A DNA stretch of 64,000 nucleotides, from positions 54,171,249 to 54,235,248 of the forward strand of contig NC_088295.1 in assembly GCF_032854445.1 (NCBI RefSeq). Reading direction: 5' to 3'. Position 1 is the stretch's first letter, and each line of letters begins with the position of its first letter. This DNA comes from Liolophura sinensis. Taxonomy: Eukaryota; Mollusca; Polyplacophora; Chitonida; Chitonidae. Both the position numbers and the translations under genes were made by a program. The notes under the pieces were generated by a model. That model was given only the letters and a program-made list of their open reading frames with translations. It was not told the origin of the DNA and searched no databases. Shown here in pieces: positions 1-14,300 of this stretch.

Positions 1-2170
1 TATAGCCTATATATGTAAATAATAAAGTATGTTTATGTATGTCAGTAATAGAAAACATAACAAAATTGAAGTGAAATTGTATGGAACTGGTATACTCAGT
101 ATGTGTGTCTGTAGACTTGATTTTGTCCCAGCATCTTCTCCCAAACTACTGTTCTAGTTTTGATGAAACTTTCCATACATGTTGCCTATTAATTGAACTT
201 GTGCATGCTTACATGTTAGTTTCAGGGCAGTCAAGTAATTATTGTCATAATTATCTGCATTTAGGACTTTGCATAACAGTACTTTTCCATATATTTAGAT
301 TTTGTCCATGCACCTTAATGCTGAACCTATTTCCATGAAACTTAGCATATATCTTCCCTATCATCTGAACTTCTGCATGTTTAAGTTTAATTACAGTGAG
401 GTAATTATTTTCATAGTCACTCTCGTTCAAGTACTTAGTGCAGTAATGGATTTTCACGTACACAGATTTTGTCCATGTAACTCCTGTTAAAGTTTTTTAC
501 TAATTTCTGTGAAACTTTATATACTAGTATATTTTTTAGTATGGTATAGTATATCATCTCAACATCTACATGTGTAATAATAATGAAAGTCACTGTCTGT
601 CTTTATTTTTTATGTTTGAAAATGGGGGGTATTTCAAACATCTGTATTCTAGTTCTCCTAGGCATTATATAGTCTTTATTCTTGCTGCCCAAAATGATTT
701 AAAATTAGGCCTTGTATTGAATTAATATTTGAAACAGTTTCTAGTGAGTGATCTGACCAATGTCACTGGTAGTTCTAAATTGTATTCAAACATTTACCGC
801 GAAGATCAGTTCCCCTGATAAGTCAGCATTTTCAACTTATTTCCTTTAACAAAATTTTACAATTGATATGTAAGTATTCTTCGGTTGAATTAAGGCAAAA
901 GAGCTGGTTTCATAAAACTCTGACAAAGCGACCTACCTTTTAACGATTTTAAGTACTCTGTTATATACCATATATTCTACCCCGATGGTAGTTCTAAGCT
1001 CTGTGCAAATATGTCCTAAATGACCTATAATTTCATTCATGTTTAAGCTGCTCATGTTGCCAGATTCTGAGAGTTTTATTGATTTTAGGTGTTCTTAGGT
1101 TGGTTTGGAAGGTTGGATGATATCCTACAAGGAAAATGTAAGTTTCAGCTCTAAAAGCAATATCTTGTGACATTTATTTGCCTCCAGAGATACATTTTGT
1201 TTGTTGAAATTTTAGGTCATTTAGTGTTCATAATAAATAGAGACAACCTTTCAAACAAAATCAAGTGTGTCACGCAGCACACCGGCCAGTATAATTACCT
1301 TCTCAAATAATATCATGTCGTCCTGTTTATTTCTACAAATATGTGAATTTGAGTTTTTTTACTTGTTAGATTTGCTTTTGTTAATTATATAAATGTGAAG
1401 TAGCCTATCAGAATTTCCTTCAGTGATGAAAATATTATTTTGCACAGTTTATTAATATCACCTTTGTTTTTTACATTTTTGATATTTTACAAAATATAAA
1501 GTGGAAAAAGAAACATTTGCTTTATGACGTTTCATTTGGAGCTCAGTGGTATGATATGTCATAATACAAAATAGTGTACTTTCACGTTCCTATGTCATGC
1601 AACAATGAGACATGACGTCTTACATATGCAACTTTGAAATATCTAGGTCAACTGTAATGGCCTAAGTTTACCGAAACAATGTTCAGCAGTACCGGGTTAC
1701 ACAACAAACACCCCTATGGCGGTGTTAAACCTTTACACACTTATATATAAGGGAGACAGTCATGTTGTCACCGTTTTAATACCTTAAAGTTCCATTTTAG
1801 TCACAAGAGAAACTAGACAGAAATATTAAAATGATATGAAGGATACCCTAAGGAACAGAGATAACACCTTGGTTCAGAAGGATTTACGATGAATGACATT
1901 ATGTAAACCCTAAAAAGCAAAATCTTTGTTAGTTGCAGTAAAATTTTCCTGATGTGACATCATAATGTTTGTTACACATGTGTGATGACGGATCAGGCAG
2001 ATACATGCATGACATTGAGTCAGCAATGGGTCATGCCAAGTTTTCTTCCCTGACATCTCACAAAGCAAACGTGGACACGACAGAAAAGTAGGTGTGCTGA
2101 CCTATATTTTTACAACATCTTGTAGACAGTTTTTCAGTCAGTTTTATTCTGCCCTTGCTTAAATTTTTAG
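1..2170. other. 5' flank and probable first intron, no coding gene
   Basis: Apart from a diverged tandem repeat at 110-535 I see no gene here; the open frames are short and without family resemblance. A TATATAA string at 1744-1750 could be a TATA box, but nothing else supports a promoter. Because the first coding exon begins directly after a splice-acceptor-like stretch, an untranslated first exon probably lies here or farther upstream. I saw no convincing RFX X-box. Confidence 0.5.
110..535. repeat. Diverged tandem repeat, unit about 170-180 bp
   Basis: The phrase GATTTTGTCC recurs at about 119, 298 and 465 (spacing near 179 and 167). Each is followed about 45-50 bp later by TGAAACTT and then by similar AT-rich text. 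About two and a half units are visible, well diverged. Satellite-like or part of a larger dispersed repeat. Confidence 0.5.
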
Positions 2171-2335
2171 ATGGAAAACATTACAAGAGGAAACTCAAAA
2201 ACAAGTGTCATGTCAAGAGAACATTCAAGTGGGAGAATGTCAGTTGGAAATGATGCTATTCAACACTACCCAGAAATCAAACAGCGGGGTTATTACTCTG
2301 ACATACTGGACTCAACAGCTGACAGTTCTATAGGG
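2171..2335 (+). CDS. DNAH1: DNAH1 exon 1 (start codon)
   Basis: 165 nt, residues 1-55, donor GGG|gtaag, phase 0. The ATG sits directly after a pyrimidine-rich ...tttttag, so the start codon is the first codon of a spliced exon. Contains [10 protein letters not shown], a conserved DNAH1 N-terminal signature. The N-terminus is shorter than in mammals. Confidence 0.5.
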
Positions 2336-5300
2336 GTAAGTAGACAAGTGGATTTGTTTGGTTTTTGTTTGCTTTTTAGTTCCCAAGCAATGCCAGGGAA
2401 GGGAAGAGTTACTCTAGTATGTAGTTTCATACTCTGTCTCTTTCATTAAATCTATCACAAAAAGGTTTTCTGGATCCTGGTTCAGAATTGAAACTTTAGA
2501 CAGTTTCCAATTTCAACCACAATAGTGCAATTTTTGTTATGTTTTGTGTATTCCTGCTTTTTCTTTACCAAATACCGGTAGTTTTTCTGTTGAAACCTTG
2601 TATATGGTTATACCTCTACTTTGGTAAGTTTCATGCAGTTTTGTCAGTTTTTGGTGAAACTGTGGCCAGTTTTGTCCTCTTCTAGACTTCTAACAGAAGA
2701 CTTGTTCAAAACCATATTGAAACTTTAGTATGATTCTCACCATAACAAGTTACAGATCGAGTTTGAGTTTCATACTGTTTTAACCTTTTTCAAGTTTAAA
2801 GTTTTTAAAGTTTTGCTTGATTTGTTTGCCTTTTGTAGCCTTGGGCAACTTTTGTGAGCCCTTATCTCAGATATATGGTCAATTTGGCCACATAATGCAT
2901 TTATCCATCCAGGACACATAGTAGATGTTTCTGTTAACTTTACCGAAGGATATCATTGAAGTGTTAAACGTTGACGATCTGATGCACCTCCGGCTGAGCA
3001 ACTTCTAACGTCACTCTCTAAGCGGGAAAAATTGTCTTCTTTTAGCTTGCCTCATTTCATAGCTGTGAGGAATTCCACCTGATGTCTCTGTATGTAGCAT
3101 AAGAAATCGCTAACCTATTACACATGTTTTTCGACACAACTGCGTGGCTACTGTTAACCTCCATGGAAGACCATTCCTTGCCGCAGTACCATCTGATTAT
3201 CAGCTGGGAACCAACTAGCTGGCCATAATAACTCTCTTCTGCCTAGTTTTGAAACCACAGCTCCAAGATTCTGTATGTTGTTGCACTTGGATTTCCATCG
3301 AATTAGATCAGTGGAATTATGGTGGACTGTACAAGTCATTCAAGTCCCGCAGCGACATCTGCAGTTTCTCATTGCTGTATTTATGATCTTCAAGGTATCA
3401 GTCCTCAACATTGTTGTATTAAAGTATGAATTAATGGCCAATCTATAAATGTATATCTTTCCTCTTGTAGGATGTTTTGAATGGACCTCTGACTGAACAA
3501 GACACACTGTGGAACGTTTCTAAAGAAAAGCACACTCCTATAGGTAAGATAAACTTGAAGAATCTTGCCAAATGCATATTTTACTTGATGGTATGTAAGT
3601 GTAAATGGGTACATATCATGCTGCAGACAAGAGGAGAGTTGTATGGTAAGAGCAAAAACAGCTCAGATAAACCCCTTTCTATCTAAATAATTCCTACTAG
3701 AAAGTGAGTATATACCCTCATGAAATAGGTTAAGTTCTATTAGAGCCATCAAAGTAAGGTGGCATTGACAAGCAAAAAGGGGGGCCTCCATGGCCGATGG
3801 GATAAGCACACCAGCCTGACGCACTGACTCAGGAGCCCTCCACAAATGCTGACTTCCTCTCCCGCCGTATATGGGAAGGTCTGCCAGCAACCTGCGAATG
3901 GTCATAGGTTTTTCCTCTGCCCCTTTTCCCCCAACCATAATGCTGGTTGCCATCATATAAGTGAAGAATTCTTGAGTACAGCATCAAATATCTATGAAAT
4001 AAATAAATTTATACCCATAAATGATTAAATGCTCACTTCACCACAAAGCTGTCATAAAATCAATGACTTGAGAGCAGAGTGTGGTATTTTCATGTCAAAA
4101 ATAAAATCAACATAAAGCTAAACAATTGATACAGCCTCCAACAGAACAGTTTTATGATATGAATACTAAAATAGAGCCAAATAAGCACTGACGAAAGTGT
4201 GAAATCTAGACCTTATGAAAGCTTTGATTAGTGTCATCTGGATTGCTGTGCTTAGTCATAATTAACACTGTTCCAAGGACAGTGAAGTTTTAGCAAGGCC
4301 GGTAGCATACAGTCTGGGATACAGTATCATAGTGTATTCCAGATTTGACTGAAGTGAAGCACCATTTCTCAAAAGACAATATAAACCATCCTTTAGGCCA
4401 GTTCATAATTAAATTCACCCCTGATGTGGTACTTGTAAATTCTAGTATTACTGTAAATGTATTTGACATACTATGTTGAAGAAATTATATCCTTCATGCA
4501 AGTGTTGTTGTTTCAGTTACAACATTCCAAATAGATGATCCCACTGAATTTGAAGAGCAACTGAAAAAGCAGGTCTATGGCCCAACAACTGAAATAAAGG
4601 ACACATCGGTGAGTTTGCTGATATTAGAATCACATGTGTGCAAATACATGTTTAGACTAAATGTTATCATACAGGGAAATTCTTGCAAGCTGTTGACAAG
4701 GTTTGTTTCTGTTAGCTACATGTAGGTGGTGAAAATTGTTTTTTTATCACAGTAAAAATGAACGTTGTTGACATAGATTCTGAACTGATATTCAAGTAAA
4801 GGCTGTTGGAGGGTATTAAATGTGTGAAATGTAGCATCCCATGAACTTTTGTTTTAGACAGCACTGCAGTCTGTCAAAGGGGATTTGTGCTAGATTCCTT
4901 TCTCAGGGCTGTAGAGTGCCTGAGGTCAACATGGCCTGCTTGCAGAAGTGATTTCATATCCGAAATATATCATTCTTCAGGCTGACATTGACAGTGGTGT
5001 TATGGCCATTATTAGCTGTCCCTGACTTCATATCATAGAATTTTAAAATAAATTTAATTCATAAAATGTTTTAAAATAACCGGATGACCGATGTGACAAG
5101 AAATAGAACATTTTTATTGTGTGAGTCTTTATCCTTCAAGATAATCACTGAAGAATTGATAGTGACATTTTTTTGGGGTCATCTTCAGGACTTCCCCTGG
5201 ATTGCCTCGGAGCCTAAAGTCCAGCTGCCTTTCTACACAAAGCCTGGAGAGCGTCCAAGGAAAATTGAAATTGAAAGGTACTGTTTCAGTTTTATAGAGC

Positions 5301-8300
5301 AATGCATATTGATTACGTTATTGAAATTTCTTAGGGTGTTGCACTGTGTATTAATGGAAATTCTTATGAAAGGCACTATATGAAATAAGGTGTCAATATA
5401 AAATACTTCCAATTTTACCTATTATTTGCTTAGTGTGTTTAATGCTGTGCTCAAGAATTTTGAACTTACATGAAGGTGGTCAAGGTTATGGATGGAGGAG
5501 ACCGGATGACCTGGAGTGAAATACTGACCTTGCTTCACCAGGTACCAGACAAAGCTGCCATTTAAACCGAGAGAGCTGGATTCAGACACACTATATGAAT
5601 ATCATTGATCAATGTGCTGATATTTGTAGTGAGTCTGTATAGTAATTGTAACTTCATCTGTTTAACAGTACAGGCGTATTAGATTACGTACATGACTTCA
5701 CGTGTTTATCATATTTTTTGGCCTTCACAGGAGAAGACGCCATTATGCAAAGCTAGACTTGCAAGAGCTGTTGAGTGACAAGGGCATTGAAACAAAATGT
5801 CTGATGCCAAAATCTCCAGATAACAACAACATTCTGCTGAACAGTGATCCCAATGACCCTGCTCCATTCCCCAGCTTCTTACCTCTAGAGATCTTTGACA
5901 ATGTGGAGTATGATTGTCGTACTCCAGAAGAGTGGCTGAGCCTTGGAGAGGAGGATGGTGTCAGAAAACCAGTACCAGGCCTGGCTCTCATTCCAGAGAA
6001 GAATTCTCCCTCCACAGGTAAGTATGTTAATGTACTCAAAGTGAATGACTGTGAATTTCGCACAAAAAGTTTATCTTTAGAGGCACATAAATGTTCCACT
6101 ATATTAATTTTGTTGCTGAAACTTAAATTTTCCAGTGTGATATCATCCTATCTTCCAAACAAACCTTGTAACACCTTTCTAACATGAGTAGAAATCTCAG
6201 AATCAGGTAGATTGAGTAACTTTAAAATGGGCAAAATGCTAGCTACAAGTAGGTCATTTACCACACTTATATTTTTACTCCCCAATTATGATAAACCATG
6301 TACACTTAATCTTCCTTAAAAAGGAAAAAAGGAAAAAAACATGTCAACTGTTCTTTTATGAAATTCTTTTACCTTTTACATTTTGGTACAGATTTTGAAG
6401 CCCTCATAAAGGCTTTGATTTCATTCTGTGTTCATAATGCAATGTGAAATGTTTTTTTCACTCTTAATCGTTTCCTTTACCACCAGCTGACTTGACAGAT
6501 TCCAACATTGTTTGGAACTGGTGCGAGGTTGGCATGTTGGATTATGATGACACATCAAAACTCTTCCTGGTTCAGAGAGTGGACTCTAAAGGGAAGCTGA
6601 TGAAAAATGGTACAAAAGGCAACAGCCAGATTGATACTGGTGAGTCATTTGAACTACATTTGTACAGTTCTTGTAATTGAGTCCACTACCACTGTGGGTA
6701 AAGAAGACATGAACTGTACTTTCCATAAAGTTTGGTCTGTGAGATGGATGAATCAATCAGAATCAAAAGAAATAAGTGACTTGAAAAGGCTAAACTTTTG
6801 TACCAGAGTAGTAAATTTATCAGGGAAATGAAAATAACACAGTGATACAGTTATAGGGTCTGTGTGACTGTCTTGGTAAATTCTTGTTCTGATCTTCACT
6901 CAGGTAAAGTTTAGCTGGCTTGATATTCCTCCAAACAGCTGTTCCGGGGGCTTTGGTGGCAAAAATAAGTCAGTGGCACTTGTCTTGCCATTTACCTAGA
7001 TGGTATTACATGAAACCACTGGGCTTGCACCAAACTGCTCCTAAGTTGTTACATGGAATAATGGTGAATATGATGTGTGAAATATGTGGAGCTTCCATAT
7101 GACCCACCCAGTACTTTGTGGATTCACCAGTAATCATAAGACATGAACTAGCTGTAACTACATTACAAAACAAAAGCTCCAAAAAATGCATGTAAACTTA
7201 AATATAGCTCTTTCTTGAAGGCTACAAAAATATTACCAGGTTTTTAAGTGGCTGCTTAATCATGTTTTGATTTCAGAGATACACTTTCTTAACTTCATCT
7301 TGAACATTTTCCTGCAGATAAAAAAGCCCCTCAGAACTCAGCGAATCAGTTCTGGATACCACGCATTCGGCTAATGTTCAAGGCTGAGGATCCGCAGGTA
7401 TTCGCTGCCCGCGTGGCAGAGGCCTACACAAGCAGAAAGCAATGTGAGGCTTTGTTGCGTTACAACTTGTATGTGGACTGTATGCCCATGGATGGAGTGG
7501 GAGAGCTAGACCAGGCATCCATCCGACGAATGATAGACTGGGCAAAGGGGGCACCAGCACTCTCAAAAGACAAGGGGTATGATCTTCTTTCTTTTTTTTA
7601 ACTCACAGAGGGGAGAGTTAAACATAGTCCTGTTTTTCAGTATGCAATCTTTTGATACATACAATCATGAATTATCAGAATTGATTTAAATTTTTTTTTG
7701 TTTTGCTTGAATCAAAAGGAATCTTCAGCATTGAACTCTTCAATTAAACATTATTTAGAGAAGATATATGTAGGAATTTAAGTTGCTGTCAGATTTGGTA
7801 ACTGCTAAAAGCCTATAGCAAATTTCAATAATATTTCTAATCTGGTGGACACTACTGGTTTACACTTTGCATGTCAGTCCATCACAAAACATGATTAAGA
7901 AAAATTTCATCATTTTAATGTGAAATGTGAAGTATGTTCCAGGCTTTTTTGACAAAATTGAAAAAGAAAGTGAAAAGTGAAAATTTTAAAATTCTTTAGT
8001 TAACATTCTGATGTTGCAAACTGGTAAGGAATGTGTGAACATAGTTCTTTTAGAATGCTTTATTACTACGCTATGCACGATATAGATTAAAGTGTCAAAC
8101 AAAAAGAAATATGTACTGACAGAAAAAAAGTCGGTAAAAGTAGGTTATTGTGAAGGGTTTTGTACATTGTGGAGTGTTATTGTGCGAGTCCATGTTGTGT
8201 TGATTTTTTGTTGACAAGTCTAGGGACTTTCTCCTCCCGTACAAATAATGACTCAAGATACATTTACAGTTTTAACTGGCCTGGAGTGAAGGAAGTTTTT

Positions 8301-11300
8301 GTAATTATTTTTTGCGTAATGCATTCTGTACCCAGTGCTACCATATCCTAAGTCGCTTTTGATCTTCACAGTAGTTTATTTTGGAATTTGGATATCAACA
8401 AATAATGAAATGAAATAATGAATTATTGGTCAACATTTCAACCTCATCAATGTTTGCAGAAACACAGCGAGCAAATGATACAGACTGCAGTGCCACCAAA
8501 TCCTTTAGCATATAAAGTTACCTCCCTTAATTGCTACTGTACAATATGAAAATAATATGGCTCTCTGGGATCCAGTACCTCTCCAAATACAGGGCGATCA
8601 CATGGTATGACATGACCAATTTCATTGGGTCACAGTTATATCTATATAATAATAGCCAGCAGAATGAATGTTAACATATGTACGTGTGAAAATACATTCT
8701 TATTGCATACTGCCATGCACTTTTGACAGACTGGAAGACTACATCCAGGTGTTGGAGAAGGAGGTGAATATAGACTTTTGTCGCTCCATGAACAGAATTA
8801 TTTTTGACAAGACTGTACAAGAGGATCCTGTGACATTTGCATTTGTCACTCTCCCACCCAGCGTAGTGATTTCCACCCCAGAGAGAGGTAGGCATACATC
8901 TGTAAGACTTATGAACTTGTTAGTAGCAGACAGATATGGGTTTAGTGATGTACTCAGTGGGATGATTCTTCCTTTGACCCCAAAGAATTTGATTGTTAAA
9001 GTAGAGCATTTACTGTAAAATGCAGGACTGTTAGTGTATCGGTCTGCTGATGGCTTTCAAGGTACATGTAGGTGGAAATCTGCTTTGTACATGAGTAACA
9101 TCTAAGACTTACACTTTATAAGGTGAAACTGAAATGTATCATAGTAATTATTTTTCTGTTATTTCGTGTTCTTACATACAATTATGTTTGGCCAGAAATA
9201 AACTGCATAAATGTGAACAGTCCATGATTTGTTGAAAAGACCATGGCTTATTCCTTTTGGATTTTTAGATTGCCATGGCTTTAAAGTGGCCCTGGTACAT
9301 TCATTCAAGTCAGAATCACTGCTTAATCATAATTAAATAATGAGAAATAGATACTTGTATAAAATGATGTACATTTTTTGAACAACATTATATTGCATAA
9401 TTATAAAGACTTTTTTATAAAAAATAATTAATGGATTATTTTACCAAAGAAAACTGTTAACCACAATTTATGAGATTCACTTTTAACCTCAATTTAATTG
9501 CTGTAAATATGTAAAAATAAATTTGTATGTTAGCTTTCATTTAGAACATTATTGAATTATGAACATGACTGTTTGCCACATACAGCCTGCTGCATGGATG
9601 TGCCAGACTATGCCTATGATGAGCAGTATGACAGATTTGCCTTCAACTCCCTGTTGACTCTACAAGAGAGTATTCAGGCAATTGGCAAAGTTCGTACGGA
9701 GTGTAACAAAGTGGCTGGAATGTCACTGTTTCATGTGCCCACAACCAAACCCATGAGGCTTGAGGAGTTTGATCAGACCCAGGCACAGGCCACTTCACAA
9801 GTAAAACTTTACTTTTTTCATTCTTCAACTGCAATAGGCCATTTGATAGTTTTCAAAAATGACATCTCCGCTACACACCCATTAATTATCTGTTGCAAAT
9901 GAACAAATTGTGATGTTCCACTCTTGAACATGCAATAATTGTTTAATATGAAAGTGTTTAACATTTAAAACTGATTGATTTATTCCTATCAGACAGGCAT
10001 ATTTTGGATGCAGTTCATGCTCCAAAACACTTTAATCCCATACTTTTGTGAATATGATTTTATAAGCGCTTCAAGTATTGTCCGATTTGGATAAAAAGAA
10101 CAGCTTGATCAAAACATAGGTTTAGCATATTTAGTGTGGGATTTAACCTATCTGAATTTGTTTCATCAGAACTGAGTGGCTCAAAAAGATGTTGAACATC
10201 CCTGCTATAACCATGCGACAGTATTTTTTCTTCCCTCCTTGTTGCCTGTAGAAACCGATGGTCAGTTTTGTTGATACCATTCAAGTAAAATGTAACTTTT
10301 CATGCTTTTAAATCATAAAGTTTTAATACTTTTCTGTGGTTAAAGTGCATATTTAAAAATCCACTGTTCTATTTCTGTGCAGGTGTCCTTGTTTCTGAAA
10401 GACAGCTGGATCACGACTTTGAGAGCAGCTATCAGAACCAGTCTGAGAGATGTCGGGAAAGGGTGGTTTAACATTCATGAGACTAACTGGGAAGTCTACC
10501 AGATTTCAAAGTTAAAGAAATTCATGGAAATGGTTAAATTTATTATGCAGGTAAAATTCCTTTGGTAACTTACGACAGTAAATGTGAGAAGAAGTTGTGC
10601 AATGCATTTAGCTTGATAGGTGTTGATATAGCCATCCCTGGCAGTGCCCTGTCCATAATGCTGTTTTGGCGACCTTGTTATTCTGATTGCCTTGTTAGTT
10701 AGGTTACCATGCAGTGACCATGGAGTATCGATCATTTCTACAATATCTTCAGAACCTGCAATCTTCTCAACCAAACTTAGTTTGAAGCTTAATGAAGCAC
10801 TGGTCTTTAAAAGAACGAGTCAACATTGTCAATATGTCTGTCTTCTTGTATGTCCATCATATGTAGTCATGAGTATTTCTTATTTACATAAGCTTATTTG
10901 TTCAATATGTTCAGAACAGCTAACCAAATGTGGTTTGAAATTTTGACCCTAATGACAAGGATTGTAAGAATTGATCAACTTTTAGACCATTTCAATCATA
11001 TCATTGTATACCATTTCTTAATCATGTCACATTTGTAGTACAACATCACATTCAAATTGTGGATGAGGGAAGACGACTGTCAGTCTTTGTTCATCTAGAA
11101 CTGTTTTTCATTTTATTTATTTATTGCATTTATTTCAGGACTCACTTCGCTTCCTGGTCCAAGATTCTCTTAGTAACTTTACACAGATGATCCAAGATGC
11201 CTGCCATTCCACATTTCAGCTGGACAATGATTTTGTTTGGGGCCCGGATGTCATCAACAGCCGGTTCAGGTATGGTGATCCCTTCTTGCCCATGATGACC

Positions 11301-14300
11301 CATCATAACAAGCTTATACTCTCATGCATCATTCATGTTTCCTACCTACATGCCAGGACTGTGCATGGCATGCTGTATGTGAAAGTCACAATCTACAGCT
11401 GTTTGTCTGTTAGAGTGGGGAGAAGCGTATTTACAAGATGGTTTAGCCTGTTAATTCTTAAATCTGTCATACACCATGTGGATGTGAAAATTCTTTCCTT
11501 AGAAAATGGTGGCATAACTCTCTATTAGCTTTATATCCAAATCAAGAAAAACATTTTTTGTTTGAATGATTCCAGGCCATACTTATTGTTTGCAGTTCAT
11601 GATTACATCAGTAATATTCTCACAGGTGCTTATTTTGTAGAAAATGATAAACCAGAAATGGCTTTTTTTTTGTGGTAAAATGTGATTATGAACACAGATT
11701 TCATCAAAGATATCGTGTTCTTTTCAGGCCAAAGAGAAATGCCTTGTTCTTGGTAGATCTAATCCTGGATCATCAGGGAGTCCATTACTCCACAAACCTC
11801 AACAGCTTTGACCATGCCAATGTCATGCTCTTTGACAAGGGTATTCTCTCCACACAGAATGTACCACAGCTGGAGAAGGTAGGTCAAGCCATCTTCTTGT
11901 GTCAGCAGTTTAGTGCTTGGTATAGGAAGGTTTAAACTAAGATTGACAGCAATAATTGTATGCCCCATACAATGTCACTGTCACTTCCAACTTAAAGATC
12001 TGGTGGAAATGCAATAGGTCATATTCATGTACTTCCATGAGCTTTGCATACAGCCATCAATCAAAGCCTTTTGGAGGCCAACATGTTATAAAGCCATTAG
12101 TTTTTCCCTTGTCAGTGACAACTGCCACATCCTAAATGCTGGTTGCACAAACTTTAAATCGGCTCATAGGATTATTGTTATTATTAGTGAACTTGATTTC
12201 TGATCCCAGGTTTTATCTTGACTTTTTTCAGTACATCATGGAGGATATCTTTTGGTCAGGCACTCCATTACTGGAGTCAGTGGGAGAACACGAACCTTTT
12301 GTGGAGGAGTTACGCTCTGTTATCCAGCATGCTCTCAAGATGTCTCTCATCCCAATGAAGGCCTACTGCAAGGAATATGAAAAGCATTTGGAATTGATGA
12401 ATTTGGACATTGCTGAGTATATTCAGTAAGCAAAATTTTATGTCCACAGATGATAGCTATCAGAAGTAGTTCATACAGAAATGGTGGTATAATCAAGTAA
12501 AACTACTCATCACCACCATAGGGTTTACCTATAAGCACACACCATATTGTTCATGGTTTCATTTTTCTATTAAAGCCTTGTCACAGGCATGTTAATTGAT
12601 TGAAATGTCAAGATTTATTCAAGACACTTGTCACTGTTACATAATGCAATGAGTAATCATGTAATTAATGTCTTATCCCATTGCATAGTTTTATATTTGG
12701 CTTACGGGTGAGGTAATTTTTTTCAAGGAGACATTTTTTCTTACACTACAACCCCAATGTTTCCATTTGCCAGCGATATGCTATTGTTGCCATAATCAAC
12801 TATGGTACTCTGATCTCTCTAGCCGTACAGCTTCACTTTTTTCCAGTTCAGTTTAGTACTTTTTTTTTCCTCTTGTAGGCAATATGAAAAGCAAGGCCAT
12901 TCAAATGTTGAAGTGAAGAAGGAAGTAGAAATGCACTTGGCTGCAAAAGAACAACTTGAACAGACTATCCCCAGTAATGTTGTTATTGGACCCTTCTGGG
13001 TGAACACTGAAAATGTCAGGCAGACTCTGGGCAAGAAACGCAAAGCCCTCAGCAATGCTGTTCTCGAGCTCTTGGCAAGACAGCTGCGGAAACAAGCTGA
13101 TGATGTATGTATTGTGTTCTGTTTTACAATATAATGCAATTGATACTGTGAAGATTGAAGAAAATTTCATTTTTTCGTAAAATTTCTACTCATTTGACGA
13201 AGAAATGGAAGAGTGGTGAGTAATTAACGTACATGTACCTGAGTAGAGCTGAGACATATGTACATTACTGTCCTGATGATGGGATAAACATGTTGAAATA
13301 TTAAGTTAAAAGAAAAGTTTCTTCAATCTTCAAATTATTAACTACATTGCATTTATGTGAAGTTGATCAGAGGATCTTCTGAGGTGCAAAGTGTGGAACA
13401 GCTTTGTAATAAAAAAAAAACAAAAAAACTGGTGTGCTGTATCTACAACATGAAACTAAAAATCAGTGATGTCTTGCACTTAGGTGTCTCATTAAGTGAA
13501 TGATCCATATTAAAGGAGAGGGTGGCAAAAATTTGACCAACTCACAGAAATAGCAACAGACTTCTTGTAGAGCTGCTTGTACCAACTACAAATATTGCCA
13601 GAGGCTGGTGGTGTGTATAGCAAATGTATTGGCTAGAAGAGACACTTATAAACCAGAAGACTGAATGTGATATTAGTCTGTTGAGCTACAAAGTCTCAGC
13701 CCTTAAGTACATCCAGTATGTTTGTCAACAATATGTTAAAAGTCATATTGGACAACAATGTTTTTAATTCATTGAATTTACATAGGGTCTATGTTGTGCC
13801 CTTTTTGTTGTAAAATATATCACGGTTTTTGTATTACAGGCTTGTGAAGAGTTCAAAGCCATCAGCAGGAAGCTGTATGAGAAACCCAATTGCATAGAGG
13901 AATTGGCTGACATGAGGGAGTGGATGAAGACTATCCCAGATAAGCTCAAAGAGCATCAGGTTTCACTCATTTTTCATTTGTTCCTTTGATATCCAAGTCA
14001 ATTGCCACCAAGCTGTATGATCTGAGACACAATTCAAAGAAATATATCCCAGGGCTTAGCAATGTCAGTATACATCATGTTGCTGAAAAACATGTTATTA
14101 TACCACACAGTGATTCTTGGTATTTGCATGACATTCCACAAAACATGACATACATCTAAGATAAGACACTCAGGCATTGCAGCATCACTCTCACAAGGCA
14201 ATTCCTCACCTTCAGGAGGCAATAGCCAATGAGTTTATTTTACTGTGTGGTTGTATTTTGACAAATGAGCCCAATTTATTATTGTATGACAATTGATGTT

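Noticed and set aside
1744-1750. TATATAA as a TATA box
   Set aside because: Common by chance in AT-rich DNA, with no other promoter evidence; not listed as a promoter.
3154-3339. 61-codon - strand open frame in intron 1
   Set aside because: No recognisable domain, no splice context, and length expected by chance in a less AT-rich patch.
5743-6099. 118-codon - strand open frame
   Set aside because: Exact antisense shadow of DNAH1 exon 5.
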